Positions 26,977 to 34,981 of a stretch of 64,000 bases of DNA are shown one piece after another. The DNA is from Prolixibacter denitrificans (GTDB lineage: Bacteria > Bacteroidota > Bacteroidia > Bacteroidales > Prolixibacteraceae), in NCBI RefSeq assembly GCF_003014495.1, contig NZ_PYGC01000006.1, positions 62,001 to 126,000 on the forward strand, written 5' to 3'. The position numbers and the translations under genes were made by a program. The notes below the pieces were generated by a model. That model worked only from the letters and a program-made list of their open reading frames with translations, did no database searches and was not told the DNA's origin. How positions within the stretch are numbered: the first letter of the stretch is position 1; every line of letters starts with the position of its first letter.

Positions 26977-28794
26977 TTAGCCAATCATCACGTTTGTACG
27001 GCCATACCGGTAGCGGGTGTAAATAGCTTTTTTACTGAGAGCGAGTGCCAGTGTCAACGGTCCGACACGACCAACCAGCATGGAAACAATGATGATGATT
27101 TTCCCGCCAACCGACAATCCGGCGGTAATTCCCGTGGAAAGTCCCACGGTGGCAAAGGCCGATATCTCTTCAAACAGTAGCCGGACAAAATCGGTTTTTG
27201 GTTCGAAGATGCTAAGTAAAAAAGTTGAGAGGAAAATCAGCGCGATGGAAAAAAGCACCAGCGAGTATGCTTTGTTAATGTTGTCGAACGAGATGGTCCG
27301 TTTGAAAAATTCCACGTTCTTTTTCCCCCGCAGCGTGTCGATGGCCGACTTGATAAGCACAGCAAAAGTGGTGGTTTTAATACCGCCTCCGGTCGAGCCG
27401 GGAGAGGCGCCCACATACATCAGGAACATGAAAATGGTTAGCATGGGCAAACTAATTTGCCCGAAGTCTACCGTGTTAAAACCGGCGGTACGTGCTGTTA
27501 CCGATTGAAAAAAGGACGTGATGAGGGCGTGTCCTAACGACTGTCCTTTCAATAAAGTGTCGTCTTCGAAAAAGTAAAAGATAGCGGTTCCGGCCAGCAG
27601 TAAAATTCCGCTCACCCATAAAACCAGGCGGGTGTTAACCTGCAAAGCTGGATGCGGCGCATTCTTTTTCTTCCGAAAGGAAAATTTCTTTTGAATATCC
27701 TGCAAAGCAATAAATCCCAAACCTCCGGTAATTACCAGTATGGCGACCACGATTTGTAGGCCGTAGGCATTTCGAACACCTTGCTCATAGAGGTTATCGG
27801 TGAAGAGAGAGAAACCCGCATTGTTAAAGGAGGAGATAGCGTGAAAAACCGACGAAAAAACCCGGTCGCGACCGGAATCAAATTCGTAATGATTTCCCCA
27901 AAGGAAATAAATGAGCACACTTCCGGTAATTTCCATGAAAGCACTCAGGAAGACAACCTGTCGGAGAATGGATCGCGTATCCGAAAACTTGTCGGTGCTC
28001 AGAAAATCCTTAATGAGCGATTGGTAGCGCACACCGGTGGAACGCAGGTAAAAGGTCGTGAAAAATGTTGCGAACGAAATGATGTTGATTCCGCCCAGCT
28101 GGATGAGGAACATAATGATCATCTGTCCCTTGAAGGTGAAATAGGTGGCTGTATCGACGACAATCAATCCGGTAACGCAACTTGCACTGGCCGAAGTAAA
28201 AAGCGCATCGACAAAATGGATATGGTGATGTACGGTCATCTCCGGCATCATGAGTAAACCGGTGCCTACGAGTATCAGGATGAAGAAGGAGAGAATCAGC
28301 AGTACTGCCGGTCCCAAATCCAGCTTCGCAATTATCGGGCTGGCCTGCCCAATCTCAATGGAAACGATAATGAGAAAGTACAGCTGGACGAACAGTAACA
28401 GGTAGGGCAGGATGTATGAGAGGTAATATGTTTCGCTGAAATTCTTCAGAATCTGGTGGCCAAAGATGAGATAGAGGAAGCCGAAAAAGATGAGACCGAA
28501 GATGATGATGCTTTCCATCCGGTTTTCCCGGATATATTCTTTGGTGTGTTGTGCCAGCAGCAAATACAGCAGGTATTTGAAAATGTAAAAGTAAAAGCTG
28601 AACCGAATGATTCTAAGTGCCACCAATGCCGTGTCGCTACTTTGCGGAAAGCCGTAGTAGTAAACGATGCTGCCTACCGCTGCCAGCGAAACCAATATTC
28701 GGGCCACTGGCATAATATGATTGATCACACCCCGGATGTTGTACCGGAACGTGTTGATGTTTTCAAGTTGTTGTTTCGAAAAAATGGGCTTCAT
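26977..28794 (-). CDS. trkH: TrkH/KtrB-type potassium channel subunit
   Basis: 605 residues, a TrkH/Ktr-type K+ translocating subunit in the inner membrane. Four pore-loop segments with filter glycines are visible: SASASCVTGLIVVD, HAISSFNNAGFSLF, SVTARTAGFNTVDF and ISAFATVGLSTGITAG. The long first section carries extra N-terminal helices (about 1-150), as in many Bacteroidota TrkH. GASPGSTGGGIKTTTFAVL is the conserved late loop. It lies directly downstream of its RCK partner gene (41 bp gap). Confidence 0.93.
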   Translation of the reverse strand: MKPIFSKQQLENINTFRYNIRGVINHIMPVARILVSLAAVGSIVYYYGFPQSSDTALVALRIIRFSFYFYIFKYLLYLLLAQHTKEYIRENRMESIIIFGLIFFGFLYLIFGHQILKNFSETYYLSYILPYLLLFVQLYFLIIVSIEIGQASPIIAKLDLGPAVLLILSFFILILVGTGLLMMPEMTVHHHIHFVDALFTSASASCVTGLIVVDTATYFTFKGQMIIMFLIQLGGINIISFATFFTTFYLRSTGVRYQSLIKDFLSTDKFSDTRSILRQVVFLSAFMEITGSVLIYFLWGNHYEFDSGRDRVFSSVFHAISSFNNAGFSLFTDNLYEQGVRNAYGLQIVVAILVITGGLGFIALQDIQKKFSFRKKKNAPHPALQVNTRLVLWVSGILLLAGTAIFYFFEDDTLLKGQSLGHALITSFFQSVTARTAGFNTVDFGQISLPMLTIFMFLMYVGASPGSTGGGIKTTTFAVLIKSAIDTLRGKKNVEFFKRTISFDNINKAYSLVLFSIALIFLSTFLLSIFEPKTDFVRLLFEEISAFATVGLSTGITAGLSVGGKIIIIVSMLVGRVGPLTLALALSKKAIYTRYRYGRTNVMIG

Positions 28795-28835
28795 GCACGA
28801 TTGGTTCTGATGACGGCTTGCGTCGGATAGCCTTG

Positions 28836-29534
28836 TTATTCGTTGATTTCCAAAAAGCGTTCAATATCGACCTGCTTGCCGAAGATGAGCATAAAATCGT
28901 CTTCTCCTATCTCGGTAGAAGAGTTGGGAATATCGATGTGTTCTTCGAGAATCACCCGGCCGTTTTTAATCACCTCCAGCTCTTTGGTAATGGTTATTAA
29001 ACTCAGGTTATACCGGTCGCGAAGGGCCAGGTCGCCAACGGTCCGGCCAATGGCTACTTCCGGCGGCTTTAATTCGGCGATACGGTAATCGTCGGGTAAT
29101 TCTAGGTAGGAGACAATGCTCGGGTTCAACAGCTTCTCGGTGACAATAGTGGCGACTTCGCTTTCGGGAATGAGCACTTCGCGGATGCCGATTTTCTCGA
29201 GGATGGTTTTTTGCACCGTACCAGTTGCTCTTGCGATGATGCGCTTGGTTTCCAGCTCCAACAGGGTAACCGCACAAAGCGTTAACTGCTCGAAGTTGTT
29301 ACCAATCGCTATCACAACGGCATCATAATCGCTGATGTTCTGAGAAGCGAGTGCTTTGGGATCGGTGGCGTCGAGGGCAACGGCATAAGCTACTTCCTCA
29401 GCTATATCGTCGATGATTTGTTCATCGGTATCGATGGCTAGCACTTCGGCTCCGCGCTGAGTCAGCTTTCTTACGATCGCCTGTCCGAACTGTCCCATTC
29501 CAATAACTGCAAATTTACTGGTAGAATTTGCCAT
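28836..29534 (-). CDS. trkA: TrkA/KtrA-type RCK regulator of potassium uptake
   Basis: 232 residues. A Rossmann RCK_N domain starts with VIGMGQFGQAIVRKL (nucleotide-binding glycines) and ends its beta strand 2 at AIDTDEQ. TKRIIARATGTVQKTILEKIGI and VLIPESEVA follow, and a C-terminal RCK_C domain runs from about 140. It forms the cytoplasmic nucleotide-gated ring that opens the TrkH channel. It is the first gene of the two-gene operon. Confidence 0.93.
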   Translation of the reverse strand: MANSTSKFAVIGMGQFGQAIVRKLTQRGAEVLAIDTDEQIIDDIAEEVAYAVALDATDPKALASQNISDYDAVVIAIGNNFEQLTLCAVTLLELETKRIIARATGTVQKTILEKIGIREVLIPESEVATIVTEKLLNPSIVSYLELPDDYRIAELKPPEVAIGRTVGDLALRDRYNLSLITITKELEVIKNGRVILEEHIDIPNSSTEIGEDDFMLIFGKQVDIERFLEINE

Positions 29535-29622
29535 GGCTGTTCATTATTTAGATAATGAATATTAGCGATAATCGCCGGAACAGCCAAAGGGACGCCGTTA
29601 AAATATACTTTTCTCTCTTATT

Positions 29623-30459
29623 TTATTGTCGATTCAGGCGGATTCCGTCAGGCTCAATGGTGATAATTCGCTTTTTATACAGCATCCCAACCGCCTTCTT
29701 ATAGTTTTTCTTGCTTTCGCCGAAGAAAGAATAGATCTTTTCCGGTGAGCTTTTATCGGTGACAGCGAGAAAGCCGCCTTGCTCTTTAAGCATCTCCAAT
29801 ATTTTATCCGAAAGGTCCATGGCGCTTTCGATGCCTGGTTTTTGCAGACTGACGTCAATCTTTTCGTCGTCGCGTACCTGCTTGATGTAACCGGTAAGCC
29901 TTTCGCCCTGTATCAGGGTACGGAACACTTCATTCTGGTAAAGCATTCCCCAGTGCATGTTGTTCACAATGGCCTTGTAGCCCATGTCGGTTTTGCTGTG
30001 AATGATGAGGGCTACTTCCTGTCCCGGGTGATATTCAGGCGGAACATTATCGAGGTATTTGTCCAGCTTCGCGGTAGCAACCATCCGGCGGCTCTCGTCG
30101 TCGGCATATACATAAACGAGGTACCATTGTCCTTCCTGCATCTTATTTTTTTGTTCGCTGAAGGGCACCAGCAAATCTTTCGGCAATCCCCAGTCGAGGA
30201 AAGCGCCGACCTTGTTCACCGAAACAACTTTCAGCAAGGCAAAGTCACCGGCTTCAGCCAACGGTTCATCCGTAGTGGCAATGATGCGATCTTCCGAGTC
30301 GAGGTAGATAAATACTTCGAGGAAGTCACCTATTTTGCAACCTTCCGGCATGTACCGTTTGGGAAGTAGAATGTCGCCCAGTTCCTGTCCGTCGAGGTAA
30401 GCGCCAAAATCAACCAGGCGAAGTACCTCCAGCGCCTGAAATGTTCCGAGTTTGTTCAT
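29623..30459 (-). CDS. CvfB-like S1 RNA-binding protein
   Basis: 278 residues from ATG 30459 (MNKLGTFQALEVLR); ATG 30465 is also possible. Further upstream in-frame codons are not conserved-looking. Two N-terminal S1-like units (LRLVDFGAYLDGQELGDILLPKRYMPEGCKIGDFLEVFIY; LLKVVSVNKVGAFLDWGLPKDLLVPFSEQ) are followed by a third OB unit and a C-terminal winged helix (FGESKKNYKKAVGMLYKKRIITIEPDGIRL). This is the CvfB/YitL architecture, a conserved RNA-binding protein affecting translation or virulence in some firmicutes. The role here is unknown. Confidence 0.88.
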   Translation of the reverse strand: MNKLGTFQALEVLRLVDFGAYLDGQELGDILLPKRYMPEGCKIGDFLEVFIYLDSEDRIIATTDEPLAEAGDFALLKVVSVNKVGAFLDWGLPKDLLVPFSEQKNKMQEGQWYLVYVYADDESRRMVATAKLDKYLDNVPPEYHPGQEVALIIHSKTDMGYKAIVNNMHWGMLYQNEVFRTLIQGERLTGYIKQVRDDEKIDVSLQKPGIESAMDLSDKILEMLKEQGGFLAVTDKSSPEKIYSFFGESKKNYKKAVGMLYKKRIITIEPDGIRLNRQ

Positions 30460-30824
30460 GGTCATCGTATATGTTGCGGCAAAGGTAGGGTTTAATTTGC
30501 TTGAAGAGCACATGAACACCCGGAATCGACCGTTTCGGTCAACGGATCGTCATTCGGCAGGAGATAATACACAGCAAATGAGGTGTGTCGCTTAGGTTAA
30601 AATTATAAAAGTAATGTGTTTTTAAGTTATCGTTTTGTTATTGTTCAATGCGCAACAGGTCAGATGATTAAGTTGTTTTCTTTTTCTGGAATTTACATCT
30701 TTTATATAAGAAAAGTTGTTTTTTATTAATTGACAGTTAGTTACAGAACTATGCCTATGGAAATCAGGTTTCATGGTAATCAACACGGAATTCACAGAAG
30801 GTTATTTTATAGAACTCAGTAAAA
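30460..30824. other. AT-rich intergenic region
   Basis: About 360 bp between divergent genes, AT-rich, with no gene seen. It presumably holds the promoters of the CvfB-like gene and the PepSY-like gene. Confidence 0.4.
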
Positions 30825-30833
30825 ATGATTATC

Positions 30834-31472
30834 ATGAAAAAGTTATTAATCATCTCATTATTGTTGATCCCGGCTTTGGGATTTGGACAAACACAACAGC
30901 TTCCGGCATCAGTCGTCAGTTCATTTAACAAGATTTTTCCGGGTGGAACAATTACATCCTGGACCGGAAATGATAAGTATAATTATTTGTCCGACTGGAC
31001 AAGCGACGCGTATTTCGGAGACTTCAATTTCGATGGTTTCCCCGATGAGTACTATGGCGACGGCGAGTTATACGACGGCATAGGCGATGCTCCATACTAT
31101 TATAATGATGATCTGGATTACAACTATTACGTGCCCGATGATTACCAGGTGATTGTTCACACGCCTCCCACTCAATATCAGTTAAACTTTCGGTATAAAG
31201 GGCTAAAAATAACGGGTATCTTTAAACCCAATGGTTCATTTGTTATTGCGAAAGGGCGCGTTTCGGTTTTACCTGAAGTCGTTGTTAATACCATTAAAAA
31301 CACATTCAAAGGCAAAGTCATCCGTCTGGCGCATGTGAAAGAACTAATGATAACACCGAAATATCTTCCGTCGGATGCTGTTTACCGGGTGAAGGTTTAT
31401 GTTCGGCATAATGGTTATGCGATTGTGAAAATTGATTCGGCAGGGAAAGTGATTTCCAATAATCACTATTAA
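30834..31472 (+). CDS. Exported PepSY-like (DUF2874-type) protein with acidic insert
   Basis: 212 residues. A signal peptide (MKKLLIISLLLIPALGFG) precedes LPASVVSSFNKIFPGG, the usual start of a PepSY-like unit. Its continuation is interrupted by an Asp/Tyr-rich insert (about residues 60-100). This insert contains DFNFDGFPDEYYG, which looks like a calcium-binding loop, before the beta strands QLNFRYKGLKITGIFKPNG. A second PepSY-like unit begins at LPEVVVNTIKNTFKG. An ATG three codons upstream (30825) is possible. It is a single gene with a terminator at 31525-31556. Function unknown, presumably periplasmic. Confidence 0.78.
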   Translation: MKKLLIISLLLIPALGFGQTQQLPASVVSSFNKIFPGGTITSWTGNDKYNYLSDWTSDAYFGDFNFDGFPDEYYGDGELYDGIGDAPYYYNDDLDYNYYVPDDYQVIVHTPPTQYQLNFRYKGLKITGIFKPNGSFVIAKGRVSVLPEVVVNTIKNTFKGKVIRLAHVKELMITPKYLPSDAVYRVKVYVRHNGYAIVKIDSAGKVISNNHY

Positions 31473-31524
31473 CAGTGAATGAAGAAACTATTAGGGATAT
31501 CAGCTAAGTTGTGAAAATGTGAAA

Positions 31525-31556
31525 GGCTGTCTGTTTTAACGGACAGCCCTTTTATT
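31525..31556 (+). terminator. Terminator of PepSY-like gene
   Basis: GGCTGTCTG and CGGACAGCC form a 9-bp stem with one wobble, a TTTTAA loop and a T-rich tail, about 50 bp after the stop codon. It lies just before the stop of the convergent haem-binding protein gene. Confidence 0.8.
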
Positions 31557-31575
31557 TCGTCGAGGATTAAATGTT

Positions 31576-32043
31576 TCAATTTCCTGATTGTATCGATCGA
31601 AAATACTCGACTAACTGCGTTCTCTGAACGTCTGTAAGCCTCGCCTTCGAGTGCATCCATGTATACGAGGTGAGTGGCATGCCACCGGATTTAACTTCTG
31701 CAGCCATGCCCTCCAGTTTCAGGTTCGTTAATTTTTCCGGATAGTCGCCCCATTCCGAAAAATTGATGTGGGAACGAGCCTCGTCTATGTGCGATTCCAG
31801 TAGCCACGAAACCGGCGCGACGTTCGCGTACCACGGAAACTGAGTTGCGTTGGAATGACAATCGTAACAAGCGTTTCGCATCATATTCGTGATTTTGGAC
31901 GGAGGCTGATAGGTGTGAAGAAAGTCTTTCGAAGGAGATGTAGAAGGATTGCTCATATGAACCGGAATAAACTGGATTAGCACAAAAGCAATCAAGACGA
32001 GAAGAACAATTTTTCCTGTCAGGTTAAATTTGATTTTTTTCAT
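31576..32043 (-). CDS. Haem-binding-domain protein, exported
   Basis: 155 residues. One N-terminal membrane anchor or signal (GKIVLLVLIAFVLIQFIP) is followed by a Haem_bd-type domain. Its only c-type haem motif is CYDCHSN (CxxCH), then QFPWYANVAPVSWLLESHIDEARSHINFSEW, which is characteristic of the family. A late Met-rich helix (GGMPLTSYTWMHSKARLTDVQRTQLVEYF) could supply the distal ligand. It is a periplasmic, membrane-attached small cytochrome, with role and partner unknown. It is a single gene upstream of the ArsB/NhaD operon's end. Confidence 0.88.
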   Translation of the reverse strand: MKKIKFNLTGKIVLLVLIAFVLIQFIPVHMSNPSTSPSKDFLHTYQPPSKITNMMRNACYDCHSNATQFPWYANVAPVSWLLESHIDEARSHINFSEWGDYPEKLTNLKLEGMAAEVKSGGMPLTSYTWMHSKARLTDVQRTQLVEYFRSIQSGN

Positions 32044-32135
32044 AAATGAACGTTTGGTTGATTAGCGTTACTCAATTAGTAAAATTACAACAATTCTGCT
32101 GTTTGTGCCAATTCAAGGTATTCTCTGTCAGTTTA

Positions 32136-33434
32136 TCAGAAATATCTTAAGTATAAATACAGCGAAGTAATCACAATAGAAACCAGCATTAGCGGAAAAC
32201 CAATTTTGAAGTACTCTTTGAATTTTATCGGGTAGGGAGTCTTCTGGGTAAAACCGGCTACAATGATGTTGGCTGCCGCACCGATTAAGGTTCCGTTTCC
32301 GCCCAAACACGCACCCAACGACAGCGCCCACCAAAGGGGTTCTATGTTCTGTCCCGAGTTGATGGTCATCTCTTTGATAACCGATATCATCGTGGCTGTG
32401 TACGGGATACTATTGATAAATGTAGTTGACAGGGCCGACATCCACAGCACCAACTGTGCGGCCGGTTCCACTTCGCCATGAGTGACCTCGACCATCTTGT
32501 CGGCCAGGAAACTGATGATACCGGTTTTCTCCAGGCCGCCTATAATCACAAACAAGCCGATAAAGAAGAAGAGAGTTGGCCACTCTACTTCCTTCAAAAT
32601 CTCCTCCGGGTCCTGTTTGGTTACCATCATCATGGTAAAGCCGCCGCCAATCGCCAATGATGCCAGGTCAATTTTGTGCAGATGGTGGGTAATGAAAAGG
32701 GCGATAATGATTAGAAAGATAACCAGGGTGGTATAGAAAAATCGTTTATTCTGAATGGCCCTCTTTTCGTCGAAGGCCTGGATTTTTTCTTTATCGGCTA
32801 CCAATCCGGCCAGCTTTTTATGGTAGATCAAACGAAGCAGAAAGAAAGTAACGACAGACACAACGACAACAACCGGCGCATTATTCTCGATAAAATCCAT
32901 GAAATCGAGGCTCGTGGCACCGCCGATCATAATGTTGGGTGGATCGCCGATTAAGGTCGCCGCCCCGCCAATATTGGAAAAAAGAATTTCCGAAATCAGC
33001 ATCGGCATGGGATTAATTTTCATGGTATCGGCTACCGCGAAGGTGAGCGGAACGATAATCAGCACGGTGGTGACGTTGTCGAGAAAAGCGGACAGAACAG
33101 CAGTAACAATCGACAGTACGACCAGTATTCGCCAGGGACTTCCACCTGTCAACTTGATGCTCTTGATGGCAATGTACTCGAATAGTCCCGATTTCCGCAT
33201 TACAGCCACGGTCATCATCATTCCGCTAAGTAATCCGACCGTTTCGAAATCAATTGCCTCGATGGCTTCTTCCTGGTTTACAATGTGAAATGCGACCAGC
33301 AGAAAGGCACCAACCATAGCCGCAATGGCGTTGGGAAGCGTTTCGGTTGTAATGAATACAAACGTGAAAATAAAGATAACCAGGGTGGTGATAATGTGGA
33401 TGGTGTCAAGATGCCAACTCAGGAATTCCGTCAT
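32136..33434 (-). CDS. ArsB/NhaD-type ion transporter
   Basis: 432 residues, about 11-12 helices, ion-transporter superfamily of ArsB, NhaD and the P protein. Typical segments are LSAFLDNVTTVLIIVPLTFAVA, SNIGGAATLIGDPPNIMIG, TFINSIPYTATMISVIKEM and LGACLGGNGTLIGAAANIIVAG. Whether it moves Na+/H+, arsenite or dicarboxylate cannot be read. It is the third gene of an operon with a PfkB-type kinase and a CBS-domain protein, an unusual combination. AAGGAGG lies 6 bp before the ATG. Upstream neighbours end 11 bp before this start. Confidence 0.9.
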   Translation of the reverse strand: MTEFLSWHLDTIHIITTLVIFIFTFVFITTETLPNAIAAMVGAFLLVAFHIVNQEEAIEAIDFETVGLLSGMMMTVAVMRKSGLFEYIAIKSIKLTGGSPWRILVVLSIVTAVLSAFLDNVTTVLIIVPLTFAVADTMKINPMPMLISEILFSNIGGAATLIGDPPNIMIGGATSLDFMDFIENNAPVVVVVSVVTFFLLRLIYHKKLAGLVADKEKIQAFDEKRAIQNKRFFYTTLVIFLIIIALFITHHLHKIDLASLAIGGGFTMMMVTKQDPEEILKEVEWPTLFFFIGLFVIIGGLEKTGIISFLADKMVEVTHGEVEPAAQLVLWMSALSTTFINSIPYTATMISVIKEMTINSGQNIEPLWWALSLGACLGGNGTLIGAAANIIVAGFTQKTPYPIKFKEYFKIGFPLMLVSIVITSLYLYLRYF

Positions 33435-33440
33435 AGGTAA

Positions 33441-33447
33441 CCTCCTT
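33441..33447 (-). promoter_or_regulatory. Strong Shine-Dalgarno before ArsB/NhaD gene
   Basis: Minus-strand AAGGAGG, 6 nt before the ATG at 33434. A strong site like this is uncommon among the other genes here. CCTCC at 33906-33910 and CCTCCC at 34849-34854 are the counterparts for the two upstream genes. Confidence 0.7.
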
Positions 33448-33898
33448 AGCTTAGTTTATTTCCGTTGAGGGATACGGTTAGTATTTCGATTCGGGTAATC
33501 AGACCAATCAGCATTTTTCCTTCGAGAACCGGCAAAGCTGTTTTCTTCGAGCGGAACAGCAGGTCGGCTGCATACGACATGGAATCGTTGGGTGTTACCG
33601 TCGGATAGCTCGAGTCGGTAAATTCGAATGCCTTTTTATCCAGAATATCATGCAGATGTCCGATAATGTGGTCCAAATCAGCCATGAAAGAAGTATTGTA
33701 CATGGATTTCATGTACTGCGGTACCGATGCATTGAGGATATCCTGTTCGCTAATGCAACCAATGTATTCGCCGAGTTGGTTGACAACAGGAATGGCACAA
33801 ACCCGATGCCTCTTCATGGTAATAATGACCCGCCGCAGGTCCGAATTTTCGTTGACCGAAAGAATGTCTTTGTATATGAAATCCTTTACCCTTTTCAT
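33446..33898 (-). CDS. CBS-domain pair protein
   Basis: 150 residues made of two CBS motifs. One is in the N-terminal half (KDILSVNENSDLRRVIITMKRHRVCAIPVVNQLGEYIGCISEQDIL) and one in the C-terminal half (NDSMSYAADLLFRSKKTALPVLEGKMLIGLITRIEILT). Such pairs bind adenosine nucleotides and often gate transporters. It starts inside the last codons of the PfkB gene (ATGA overlap) and is followed 11 bp later by the ArsB/NhaD gene. It is therefore a plausible nucleotide-sensing regulator of that transporter. Confidence 0.9.
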   Translation of the reverse strand: MKRVKDFIYKDILSVNENSDLRRVIITMKRHRVCAIPVVNQLGEYIGCISEQDILNASVPQYMKSMYNTSFMADLDHIIGHLHDILDKKAFEFTDSSYPTVTPNDSMSYAADLLFRSKKTALPVLEGKMLIGLITRIEILTVSLNGNKLS

Positions 33899-34842
33899 GA
33901 CACTTCCTCCACATCGATTCGTTGAAGATTGGCCTCAATTTGGTCGGTGTCGCGTATCTCTTTATAGAGCACTTCAATGTTGGTTAGTCCGGCTGCAGAG
34001 GCGTATCTGAGTACATCGGCTGTTGGAAGGTTCTGCCGGTAAGCGTGAATAAATCCCGCCAGGTAAGCATCGGCATAGCCAAGCATATTGACAATCTTCA
34101 AATCTCTTGGGCGCATGATATAGGATTGTTTCCGGGTAACCGCTACTACATTTTCAATTCGGTGTGTGAAAATGACAAACTCGGTATTTTTTTGGTAAGA
34201 AATAATCTCTCTACCTGCCTGCAGAAATGCGTCGATACCATCGAGTGGACGCCCCATGAACCGGTGATAACTGCGCATGTCGGGATTAATGAGAAACGGT
34301 CCGGAATCAATCAACGGATCGATGTATTTGGGAGCTGTGTGCAAAACCACATTGATTCCGTGCCCCTGTGCCATGATAATCATCTGACGGTACACATCTT
34401 CAATTACGCCTTTGGGGAGCGAACCGGCTAAAACTACCATATCCACGCGGTTAAGCAGTCGCTCGTAGCTCTCCAGCAAAAACACGAGATCATCTTCCGG
34501 AATTTCCTGTCCAAAGTCGTTAATTTCCGTCAGCGTTTCGTGTTGTAAATCCAGAATAGAAGTATTGGTCCGTGTGGAACCTTCGGTGAAAATGAAGCTG
34601 GTGGTAACGCCGCTTTGTCGCAGCGAGTCGCAAAGCAAATGTCCTTCATGACCGCCGGCAAAGCCCGTTGCAATCGTTTCGTCTCCAAGTGCGCTCAGAT
34701 TCAAAGCGATATTGACCCCTTTTCCGCCGGGAACTGTCATGCTCATTTCGCGGCTGTCGAGCCGGTGCAGCTTGTGGATTTCAAATCCGTTTAGGATCAG
34801 GATTTTGTCAATGGCCGGATTTAACGTGACAGTGAGTATCAT
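33895..34842 (-). CDS. PfkB-family sugar kinase (1-phosphofructokinase-like)
   Basis: 315 residues from ATG 34842 (MILTVTLNPAIDK), which also has GGGAGG 6 nt upstream; the 12 extra in-frame codons above are not family-like. It has the N-terminal TLNPAIDK and the substrate motif PGGKGVNIALNLSALG, as in FruK/LacC. The expected C-terminal ATP-site motif GAGD is GYAD here (MLGYADAYLAGFIHA). The catalytic Asp is kept, but the anion-hole Ala-Gly is replaced by Tyr-Ala, so activity or nucleotide use may be altered. It is first gene of the operon and overlaps the CBS gene by 4 bp. Confidence 0.88.
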   Translation of the reverse strand: MILTVTLNPAIDKILILNGFEIHKLHRLDSREMSMTVPGGKGVNIALNLSALGDETIATGFAGGHEGHLLCDSLRQSGVTTSFIFTEGSTRTNTSILDLQHETLTEINDFGQEIPEDDLVFLLESYERLLNRVDMVVLAGSLPKGVIEDVYRQMIIMAQGHGINVVLHTAPKYIDPLIDSGPFLINPDMRSYHRFMGRPLDGIDAFLQAGREIISYQKNTEFVIFTHRIENVVAVTRKQSYIMRPRDLKIVNMLGYADAYLAGFIHAYRQNLPTADVLRYASAAGLTNIEVLYKEIRDTDQIEANLQRIDVEEVS

Positions 34843-34981
34843 GGTGCACCTCCCGGTTTTGGTTGGATGAGTCAGCAATCGTGCTTTATATAAATTTAAG
34901 GAAAATAATCGTTTGTTTCCGGTAACGTGGAGGATTTTAAGGAGTTATATAACATAGAAAAGAAAACGATGAAACAGTATG

